Below are positions 57,241 through 64,000 of a stretch of DNA of 64,000 nt, piece by piece. The first letter of the stretch is position 1. Each line of letters starts with the position of its first letter. Location: contig NZ_CP039143.1 in assembly GCF_013343215.1 (NCBI RefSeq), forward strand, positions 1,736,001 through 1,800,000. The letters run 5' to 3'. This stretch comes from Acinetobacter sp. 10FS3-1. GTDB taxonomy: Bacteria; Pseudomonadota; Gammaproteobacteria; Pseudomonadales; Moraxellaceae. The notes beneath the pieces are model-generated. The model was not told the origin of the DNA, ran no database searches, and was given only the letters and a program-made list of their open reading frames with translations. The position numbers were made by a program, and so were the translations under genes.

Positions 57241-57684
57241 ATGATTGTACGACGTGCCCAGTCGGAAGATCTGCATAATCTGGCTGTTTTATTTGATGAG
57301 TATCGCCAGTTTTATGGTGCTTCTTCCAATTTCGATCTTTCCCATCAATTCCTGAAACAGCGTTTTGAAGATGGTCAAACCGTTATTTTCATTAATACTA
57401 AAGATGAGGCCTTAATTGGCTTTATTGTGCTGTATTTAGGTTTTTCCTCAGTTGCCTGTTCCACTTATTATATTTTGGATGATGTTTATATCAGCCCGGC
57501 TTATCGCCGTCAGGGCGCAGCCAAACAGTTGATTGATACAGCAGTTTTATTTGCCAAACATCAACAGGCCTTAAGAATCAGTCTGGAAACCCAAAAGAAC
57601 AATTACCAGTCCCACCACTTGTATGAATCCATGGGATTTGTTAAAGATGATGAGTTTCAGACTTACCACTGCTTTTTAAAATAA
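57241..57684 (+). CDS. GNAT-family N-acetyltransferase
   Basis: A 147-residue acetyltransferase. The acetyl-CoA-binding motif A is DDVYISPAYRRQGAAKQLID (about 80-99), and motif B includes HHLYESMGFVKDD near the end. GGAG lies eight bases before the ATG at 57241; the upstream in-frame ATG at 57196 lacks one. Substrate is unknown. It resembles free-standing GNATs rather than the toxin GNATs that pair with DUF1778 antitoxins. Confidence 0.85.
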   Translation: MIVRRAQSEDLHNLAVLFDEYRQFYGASSNFDLSHQFLKQRFEDGQTVIFINTKDEALIGFIVLYLGFSSVACSTYYILDDVYISPAYRRQGAAKQLIDTAVLFAKHQQALRISLETQKNNYQSHHLYESMGFVKDDEFQTYHCFLK

Positions 57685-57703
57685 ACCTTTTAACTTGAGC
57701 TTG

Positions 57704-58411
57704 TTATTCTGAACGGAATTTTGCCTGAGCCACCTGTTCTTCGGTCAAATAAATCCATTCCCCATCCCCCAAGTCATTACATGCCAATGCCCCAATCTGG
57801 GCACGATGTAGCTGCTCAACTTTATTTCCCACTGCAGCCAGCATACGCTTAACCTGATGATACACCCCTTGATGAATGGTCATTTGTAAACGTTTTTCAT
57901 CCAGACGACTGATATGGGTCGCTGCAAAGATACCTTTTTCATTTCTTAGCTCAACTCCCTGTTCCAGCTGCTGAATCTGCTCCGTTGTAATCGGATCGGC
58001 TGTGGTCATCTGATAAACCTTTGCCACATGCTTTTTCGGGTGCGTCAGGGCTTGCAGAAACTGACCATCATCTGTCAGCAGTAACAGCCCGGTGGTATCC
58101 TGATCCAGACGACCCACACATTGCAGGCCGCGATTCAACAGAATGTCGTCAAACAGGTCAAAAACACTGAAGTGATGTGTGGCCTGATGGGAACATTCAT
58201 AGCCTTGAGGCTTATTTAAAGCGATATAGACTTTTTCCCGGTAGCGATGTTCATGACCATAGACACTAAATATAAGGTCTTGCAGATTGAGCTTATATTT
58301 GGGTTCATCGATGATTTCTCCCTGAATTGAAACAGCACCATTCTTAATTAGTTGCTGGCAATGCTTACGTGAACCGAAACCTTGTGATTGCAACATTTTC
58401 TCTAATAGCAT
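57704..58411 (-). CDS. RsuA-family 16S rRNA pseudouridine synthase
   Basis: A 235-residue protein with an N-terminal S4 RNA-binding domain (LLEKMLQSQGFGSRKHCQQL) and the RsuA-type catalytic segment CVGRLDQDTTGLLLLTDDG with its Asp. The length and the HQVKRMLAAVGNKVEQLHR ending are those of RsuA (pseudouridine 516 in 16S rRNA); RluE/RluF-like enzymes are less likely because of the N-terminal spacing. Convergent with the GNAT gene, 19 bases apart, with no clear terminator between. Confidence 0.88.
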   Translation of the reverse strand: MLLEKMLQSQGFGSRKHCQQLIKNGAVSIQGEIIDEPKYKLNLQDLIFSVYGHEHRYREKVYIALNKPQGYECSHQATHHFSVFDLFDDILLNRGLQCVGRLDQDTTGLLLLTDDGQFLQALTHPKKHVAKVYQMTTADPITTEQIQQLEQGVELRNEKGIFAATHISRLDEKRLQMTIHQGVYHQVKRMLAAVGNKVEQLHRAQIGALACNDLGDGEWIYLTEEQVAQAKFRSE

Positions 58412-58547
58412 CTGTTTGAACCTGCTTAAACGGGAGATAGGCGCATTCTATACTGAAATTCCATCAAGATTCTGCGCTGTCCGGTTTTTCTCCCCCTCTC
58501 AGGTTAAAAAGCCTATAATCCTGTGAAGTTTCATTTTTCTATCTCCT

Positions 58548-59000
58548 ATGTCCCAACTTGATTTAAACCTGATTGTTCTTTTGGTTTTACTGGCTTGCGG
58601 TATATTTAGCCATAATAGTGCAGTGACCATTGCTGCAGCGGTGCTGATTGTACTTAAAATTACGCCACTGCATGACCTACTTCCTTATGTTCAGCAGCAC
58701 GGGCTAAATATCGGGATTATTATTTTAACGATTGGCGTATTGGCCCCGATTGCGAGTGGAAAAATTCCTGGGGAAAGCATTCTGAAATCTTTTCTTAGCT
58801 GGAAATCTTTACTGGCGATTAGTATTGGTCTTTTTGTGGCCTGGCTCGGTGGACGTGGGGTCAAACTGATGGCAAATCAGCCAGATGTAGTGGCCGGCCT
58901 GTTGATTGGTACAGTCGCAGGTGTAGCTGTCCTGCGTGGCGTACCGGTGGGACCATTGATTGCAGCCGGAATTTTATCGTTATTGATTGGAACCAGATAA
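58548..59000 (+). CDS. UPF0756 (YeaL/DUF441) membrane protein
   Basis: A 150-residue inner-membrane protein with four to five hydrophobic helices. It matches the UPF0756 family by length and by the segments [17 protein letters not shown] and [20 protein letters not shown]. No function is established for the family. The ATG at 58548 follows a short AT-rich promoter region shared with the divergent rsuA-like gene. Confidence 0.88.
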   Translation: MSQLDLNLIVLLVLLACGIFSHNSAVTIAAAVLIVLKITPLHDLLPYVQQHGLNIGIIILTIGVLAPIASGKIPGESILKSFLSWKSLLAISIGLFVAWLGGRGVKLMANQPDVVAGLLIGTVAGVAVLRGVPVGPLIAAGILSLLIGTR

Positions 59001-59180
59001 TGGGAGTGAATTCGCATCAAGTGTAACAAAGCGTAATCTAGGAAAAAGAAGATGTTTTGAAACATCCCTGTTGTAGCTTCCTGGCATATCCATTTATCGC
59101 AGCCATGTACTCAATAATTTCCGTTCCAAAGCTTAAGCAGTCACCTATTAGAATAGTTTTAAGCCCTTTGGATAAGCATT

Positions 59181-60164
59181 TCAATCCGGTAGTTTTTTCC
59201 CACAATGTGGACAATAAGCATAGTGTTCCCGCTCTTGCTGTAATGCTTCTTCGCGTTGCTCACGCATCAATTGAAAAATAATATCCTGCGTCTGCTCCAT
59301 ACTCAGCCCGACCTCTTTGCGAATATTTTCAATTTTCTCTTGATCAATCAATAAATCGATTTCAGCATTTTGTAATAATTCTCTAAACTTTAATTCCAGA
59401 TTTTGTTTACGTTGTTCTAGCTCATGCGTTAAACCCGTGGCTAAAATACCCGCCGGCAACGCGGCTAACCCTACCCCTAAAATGGTAATAAGTGCACCTA
59501 AAAAACGCCCTACAGGCGTAATAGGGGTCACATCTCCATACCCCACAGTGGTGAGTGTGACCACCGCCCACCACATAGAAGCCGGAATTGAAGTAAATAC
59601 CTCTGGTTGCGCCTTGCTCTCAACCACATATATACAGGCGGCTGCCATGACAATCATGATGCTCAAAATAAATACGACTGCCTGAAAAGAACCTTTTTCA
59701 CGTTCAATCACGCGCAAGAGAATTTGCAAGGACACAAAATACCGTGTCAACTTTAACAGTCGTAACAGCCGTAAAATTCTGAGAAAACGTAAGTCGATCG
59801 GCACCCAAAAATTGATATAAGCCGGTAGAATGGCTAATAAATCAATCATTGCTCCACCGCTTTTTACCCAATTCAGGCGATTCTTCCATGCACTTTCAAA
59901 GGGACTCTCTTCGGCGATAGACCAAAAACGCAAGAGATATTCAATGGAAAAAACTAGAATAGAAAAATATTCAAATAAATCAAAAAACAACGAATAAGAT
60001 TGATAAATATCATTTACTGATTCCAATAATACGGCGCTGGCATTACTAATGATCAGTAAAATTAAAAAATAGTTAATGATCCGGCTAAATTTTGTTTCGT
60101 ATTCTTCATTATGTAAATTGTTATAAACGAATTTTCTGAGTGAGTACCACGTGGTAAATACCAT
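59181..60164 (-). CDS. Voltage-gated-type potassium channel subunit with C-terminal Cys knuckle
   Basis: A 327-residue protein with six membrane helices and a re-entrant pore loop. The S4-like helix has Arg/Lys at regular spacing (DLRFLRILRLLRLLKLTRYF) and the selectivity filter is TVGYGD (206-211), giving potassium selectivity. A cytoplasmic tail with a coiled-coil-prone region (about 245-310) ends in YCPHCGKKLPD, one CxxC (Cys318, Cys321) resembling half a zinc ribbon. No RCK/TrkA domain is present. It would form a tetramer in the inner membrane. Confidence 0.88.
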   Translation of the reverse strand: MVFTTWYSLRKFVYNNLHNEEYETKFSRIINYFLILLIISNASAVLLESVNDIYQSYSLFFDLFEYFSILVFSIEYLLRFWSIAEESPFESAWKNRLNWVKSGGAMIDLLAILPAYINFWVPIDLRFLRILRLLRLLKLTRYFVSLQILLRVIEREKGSFQAVVFILSIMIVMAAACIYVVESKAQPEVFTSIPASMWWAVVTLTTVGYGDVTPITPVGRFLGALITILGVGLAALPAGILATGLTHELEQRKQNLELKFRELLQNAEIDLLIDQEKIENIRKEVGLSMEQTQDIIFQLMREQREEALQQEREHYAYCPHCGKKLPD

Positions 60165-60289
60165 ATTCGTGCAGATTGTGATTGAGAGTACTTTCTATTT
60201 TAATCTGTTAATTCAAGTTGAAAAAGATGGAATGCCGGATAAATGATAAAGTATTCATCAAACATCCATCTTCAGTACTTCACGCAAGG

Positions 60290-62005
60290 TTATTCAACAA
60301 ACAGTAAGGCCAGACGCACCTGATCATAGCCCATCCGCGGACTGGTCAGCTCGACAATCGGGCGTAATTTAATACTGCCATCATCATTAAAATGATCAGA
60401 GTTTTGGCGTTTAGTCAGACGTTTATAAATCTTGCGCACTTGCTCAACCACTTCTTCCCCCGGATGAGCGATTGAAATATCCAGTCCTCGTTCCTTCTGC
60501 AAACGGCCCAAATGATTAATAATGGTTGCAGGCGTCAGACCACGTTCTGTCGCAATATCAGCAATTTCATAGCCTTCTTCAAACAGTTCACGGGTTTCAT
60601 CCAGCGTGGCAGCAGCATAATTGGTTTTAGCGCCACTTTTGGCAATTTTCCTTTCATTACGCTGAATTTCAGTTTCATTCAAGGTTCCGCCGCAGTGACG
60701 AATAAAGGCCTTATGCTGAGTAGTCAAATCGACATGGGAAAAATTGGCCTCGGCTTCATCAGACAGTTCCTGAAAACGGCGATCTGCTTTAATCGCCAAA
60801 CTGTCAAGCTCTAAAGCCTGTTCATTAAAACCTTTCAGGCGTAATCCACTTAAAGTCTTTAAACGTGACAGCGCCACATAGCCCTGCCCTTTTTCAAAGG
60901 TATGGTTGAGGTCAATTTCAGCCGCCTCTAATGTCATGCCTTGAGATTTATGAATGGTAATGGCCCAGGCCAGACGTAAGGGAATCTGCTGGAAACTGGC
61001 AATGGTTTTACCCGCTTCATTATCGACCGACCAGGTTTCAGGCTCAACAAGCAAGGTGGTTCCATCGGTGAGTTTCACTTTAGGCAGAATGCCATATTCA
61101 TCATCATCTTCAAAACCAATGACTTCCCCCAAACTGCCGTTGATATAACCCATATCAAAGTTATTTTTCACGAACATCACTTTGGCATGTTTTTTCAGGG
61201 TTAAAGCCTCGGGGGCTCTCACGGATGATTTTAAGGTTTCAATCAGTTTTTCATTTCCATCACACTGCGCATCGAACTGCCGTGGCTCCTGATCAATTTC
61301 ATTCAGATGTTTAAAGTTAATACTGTCCACATCCATGTTATGGGTATACAGACGCGTATAAGTCTCGCCGATTTCTTGCTGACGTGTGCTATGCAGGGCG
61401 GCCAGATGCTCCTGCGTAATGGCCTGAGCACGAATCGCATTTAAAATATCATTCAGATAATCATTGCCCTGACGATGCTGCTCAGTCAGATAACACACCC
61501 GAAACTTGGCTTCGACCCAAGCTTCAGACATAAAACAGAATTTGTCCCGATTACGCTCATCATTTTTACCCACTGGCGGTAACTGGAAAAAGTCACCTGC
61601 TACAATTACCTGAATGCCGCCAAAAGCCTCATCGCTTTCCTTGAAATATTTCAGTACCTGATTGACCAAATTCAGCTGCTTGGCATGCAACATGGAGATT
61701 TCATCAATAATCAGGACTTGCGCATTTTCCAGATGTTCTTTTAGGTATTTACGCTCTTTCATGCGCTTTAAGTCTTCGTCAGACAAAAAGTCCTTAATCC
61801 CGATACCCGCCCAAGTGTGAATCGTCATTCCGTTCATGTGCGTCGCCGCGATACCGGTCGAGGCCGTAATTGCGACAGAGACCTTACGGGCTTTTAGATA
61901 ATTGATATATTGATTGAGCGTATAGGTTTTGCCTGCCCCTGCAGAACCGGTTAAAAAGACATTTTCTCCTGCTTTTAATAACTTAAGCGCAGTTTCCTGT
62001 TTCAT
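60290..62005 (-). CDS. Pif1-like superfamily 1 helicase with C-terminal HTH domain
   Basis: A 571-residue ATP-dependent DNA helicase. Walker A is GSAGAGKT (20-27), Walker B IIDEISML, and later motifs include AGDFFQLPP, EQHRQG, and AITIHKSQGMTLEAAEIDL, the order of the Pif1/RecD-like group. Residues about 450-530 contain a helix-turn-helix of the type found at the end of RecQ-like proteins (EIADIATERGLTPATIINHL). Likely 5'-3' polarity on single-stranded DNA, role unknown. It lies 87 bases downstream of the PcfJ-like gene and may be co-transcribed. Confidence 0.87.
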   Translation of the reverse strand: MKQETALKLLKAGENVFLTGSAGAGKTYTLNQYINYLKARKVSVAITASTGIAATHMNGMTIHTWAGIGIKDFLSDEDLKRMKERKYLKEHLENAQVLIIDEISMLHAKQLNLVNQVLKYFKESDEAFGGIQVIVAGDFFQLPPVGKNDERNRDKFCFMSEAWVEAKFRVCYLTEQHRQGNDYLNDILNAIRAQAITQEHLAALHSTRQQEIGETYTRLYTHNMDVDSINFKHLNEIDQEPRQFDAQCDGNEKLIETLKSSVRAPEALTLKKHAKVMFVKNNFDMGYINGSLGEVIGFEDDDEYGILPKVKLTDGTTLLVEPETWSVDNEAGKTIASFQQIPLRLAWAITIHKSQGMTLEAAEIDLNHTFEKGQGYVALSRLKTLSGLRLKGFNEQALELDSLAIKADRRFQELSDEAEANFSHVDLTTQHKAFIRHCGGTLNETEIQRNERKIAKSGAKTNYAAATLDETRELFEEGYEIADIATERGLTPATIINHLGRLQKERGLDISIAHPGEEVVEQVRKIYKRLTKRQNSDHFNDDGSIKLRPIVELTSPRMGYDQVRLALLFVE

Positions 62006-62092
62006 AAAAAGAGATACCCTAAAAGAACGGCTATAGCCTAACGATTTTTGGCGGAAAAGTTAAGCATCACGGCGGAAAAGGCCTAAATCCGG

Positions 62093-64000
62093 TCAGGCTT
62101 GCAGGTTGAGCCAGTCAATAAAATGCTGGGCAATATTGATGTATTCCAGTTCCGCTTTTTGATTGTTCGGATACTCCAGCTGGTCAAAAATTACATGCCC
62201 ATCCTGTAACTGGCAACCCAAAATCAGCGGTAAATGAATATCGGGATGTGACATCCGAAAGGCCACATATTCTCCTTCAACGATCCGCTGTGCGTAACTT
62301 GCAGCCAGACAATTCCTGAATATTCGAGCTTCCTCAAGAATCCGGTCTAAACTTTTTAACTCCTCAAAGCGCCAATTAAAATACAGTAAAAACGGTGCCT
62401 GGGTACGTGCTGTCCAGCTCGCTAGGGCAAACTCCTTTTTAAGCTTGGCGACAATTTCTTGTTTCTGAATATGGTTATGCCACGCTACGGCTTGAGCGAA
62501 CAGGCTGCTCCAAGTCAGATTTTTAGCCACATCAGCATGAGTAGAAAAATATTCCGGTAAATAATCACGCACATAACCATTAAAAACTGACTCACGCACA
62601 TGCTGGTTCTGCAAATAAAAGCGCTTTCGAAACTCTACAAAAGGAATGCGGTTCCGCTGCAATACATGATAAAAATCGCGGTCCTGCTGTGTCTGCGGGC
62701 GAATATAGGCCAGCACATCTACTGGCAGATCCTGAGTGGCTTTATATAAATGTTGCATAAATGCCTGCATGACCCGGCTTAAATTGGTATACACCTTTTT
62801 AGTCATATGATCATTCAGTGCCATATCCCGTAATAAGCCTCTCCACTCATCCAGATACAAAATGGAGGGGCTAATGGCAATACGCTGATCTTCATAGGCT
62901 TGGCCAGTACCTTTCAGAGCAACCTTCTGATTCTGCTGATGCTGAAACCAGCCATATTGAATCGCATATTGATGCGCACTATGAATGAACAGACGCGCTG
63001 CCACATATTGAAAATATTGCAGGGTGGCCAGAATGATTTGTGGATGAATATGATGGCTATCAATAAAGCTTAAAGCGGTCGCGGCCACCCGTACACTGCT
63101 GTGCTGAATATTCATGCTCAGCCAATCCAGCACCTCGGCAGACTGTTTAAATAGCCAGTTAACCGTGCGCTTGCAATCAAATAGGGGGAAATTAGCCACC
63201 TTTTTTTGCCACAAATAACTGTCATTTTCCAGAAAATTGCGCTTGGATAACAAGTCATCCCGTTGCCAGATCTCGCGGTTCATTAGACGAACAAAGCCCA
63301 ACAGATTACTTTGCTCTTCAGCATGACGATATAACAGTCGAATATCATCGATATGCTCATTCAGCTCATACAGGTTAAAACGGTTCTCAAAAGATAATGC
63401 CATAATCCGGAGAGTCGCCGGATGCAGGAACTCGGCTGCACTAAAACAAAACTCATCTAAACTATCCATCAAGGATTGAATCGACAGGAACTCATTCGAC
63501 TGTAAGTAGTGTAAGGAAAAAACCTGCTGCAAGCGGTTCAAAATCTCGACAGGAATTTCTTGTCCATGCTGGACATAGGCATACAGCAACGGTTGATGAT
63601 ACAGCTCTGCCTGAATCATCAGAGAGTCCATAATTTCGGCTTGAACAGCTGATATCTGGCTCAAACATTCAGCAACCCGCTTCGGCCCCTCTACCCAGGC
63701 ATAGACCTGATCTATAAGAATCTGGCGTAACGACTTGGCCTTGTCTCTTAAAAAAAGTGAATGCTGGGGTTTTAAATCACCGGTTAAAAAGTAAATATCT
63801 TGAAAAAAGAAATCTTCCAGTGCTTCGGCTTTGGCCTGTTTAAAATCAAAATGAGCCTCCGCCAAGACATATGCCCGTTGCTGATCTAAATCCTTGGGCG
63901 TATAAAACTGGATATAAAACATTCCATTGAGCAGATCAATCCGGTGCTGCTCTTGATAAATCTTGAACAGGTTTTGCGCATTCAGCTGGCCAATCAGCGC
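62093..64000 (-). CDS. PcfJ-like protein, 5'-truncated by window edge
   Basis: At least 635 codons on the minus strand. The first ATG in the window (63922) is not convincing: the frame is open for 26 further codons to the last base (ALIGQLNAQNLFKIYQEQHR upstream), with no ribosome-binding site at the ATG, so the start lies outside. The C-terminal ~120 residues (RILEEARIFRNCLAASYAQR, then FRMSHP and LGCQLQDGHVIFDQLEYPNN) resemble the C-terminus of PcfJ-like proteins, whose function is not established. The rest is helical and unrecognised. Next gene downstream is the Pif1-like helicase. Confidence 0.65.
   Translation of the reverse strand, partial: ALIGQLNAQNLFKIYQEQHRIDLLNGMFYIQFYTPKDLDQQRAYVLAEAHFDFKQAKAEALEDFFFQDIYFLTGDLKPQHSLFLRDKAKSLRQILIDQVYAWVEGPKRVAECLSQISAVQAEIMDSLMIQAELYHQPLLYAYVQHGQEIPVEILNRLQQVFSLHYLQSNEFLSIQSLMDSLDEFCFSAAEFLHPATLRIMALSFENRFNLYELNEHIDDIRLLYRHAEEQSNLLGFVRLMNREIWQRDDLLSKRNFLENDSYLWQKKVANFPLFDCKRTVNWLFKQSAEVLDWLSMNIQHSSVRVAATALSFIDSHHIHPQIILATLQYFQYVAARLFIHSAHQYAIQYGWFQHQQNQKVALKGTGQAYEDQRIAISPSILYLDEWRGLLRDMALNDHMTKKVYTNLSRVMQAFMQHLYKATQDLPVDVLAYIRPQTQQDRDFYHVLQRNRIPFVEFRKRFYLQNQHVRESVFNGYVRDYLPEYFSTHADVAKNLTWSSLFAQAVAWHNHIQKQEIVAKLKKEFALASWTARTQAPFLLYFNWRFEELKSLDRILEEARIFRNCLAASYAQRIVEGEYVAFRMSHPDIHLPLILGCQLQDGHVIFDQLEYPNNQKAELEYINIAQHFIDWLNLQA

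Noticed and set aside
56796..57684. RelB-like gene plus GNAT as a proven toxin-antitoxin system
   Set aside because: Toxin GNATs normally pair with DUF1778-type antitoxins and are close-coupled; here the gap is 97 bases and the GNAT looks ordinary. Kept only as a question.
62093..63922. ATG at 63922 as the real start of the PcfJ-like gene
   Set aside because: The frame is open for 26 more codons to the window edge and no ribosome-binding site precedes the ATG.

Overview
The window reads as a core chromosomal segment of an Acinetobacter species (Moraxellaceae). The evidence is the combination of an Hfq with a long glycine-rich tail, a monomeric NADP-isocitrate dehydrogenase, a PyrB paired with a metal-ligand-less PyrC', a FimX-type protein, an extended AmpG, and the moderate GC content. 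The species cannot be fixed from the sequence alone. Both ends cut through genes: an HMG-CoA lyase on the left (its start lies before base 1) and a PcfJ-like protein on the right (its frame stays open through base 64000).

Layout. 1-3.7 kb: ketogenic cluster of HMG-CoA lyase, a two-subunit 3-oxoacid CoA-transferase and a short-chain fatty acid transporter, fitting the end of leucine/isovalerate breakdown and acetoacetate use. 3.8-4.3 kb: decayed IS30-type transposase. 4.5-8.5 kb: membrane-anchored OmpA-like protein and pyrB-pyrC'. 9.1-14.3 kb: candidate structured RNA, rlmL, and clpB behind a sigma-32-like promoter. 14.5-20.6 kb: aldo/keto reductase, Crp/Vfr regulator divergent from an OsmC protein, metallophosphoesterase, icd. 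20.6-25.8 kb: about 1.1 kb without a gene, tRNA-Val(GAC), then moxR-DUF58-transglutaminase. 26.2-30.8 kb: cstA with its small YbdD partner, efp, and divergent epmB. 30.8-34.7 kb: a PilZ-type protein translationally coupled to a degenerate REC-PAS-GGDEF-EAL (FimX-like) protein. 34.8-43.5 kb: rpmE, a bile-acid/sodium-symporter-like protein, ampG-gloA, a Lon-like protease, grxD and argD. 43.5-44.8 kb: an intact-looking IS3-family element with 3-bp target duplication. 44.9-50.6 kb: LysR regulator, surE-nlpD, two tandem small secreted paralogues, a PBP5/6-type carboxypeptidase, gamma carbonic anhydrase. 50.6-51.4 kb: candidate structured RNA and an IS5-type relic. 51.6-55.6 kb: tsaE-mutL-miaA-hfq. 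55.8-64 kb: pseudouridine synthases, an orphan RelB/DinJ-like protein, a GNAT, UPF0756, a voltage-gated-type potassium channel, a Pif1-like helicase and the PcfJ-like protein.

Most genes are ordinary housekeeping. No CRISPR array, prophage, or recognisable defence island was seen. The observations most worth a second look are the pair of Ig-like domains inserted in AmpG, the PilZ/FimX pair behind epmB, the tandem cysteine-containing secreted paralogues, two unannotated hairpin RNAs, the IS3 copy that separates argD from its terminator, and the RelB-like gene without a toxin. All functional statements rest on reading the translations and motifs by eye; no database search was run.
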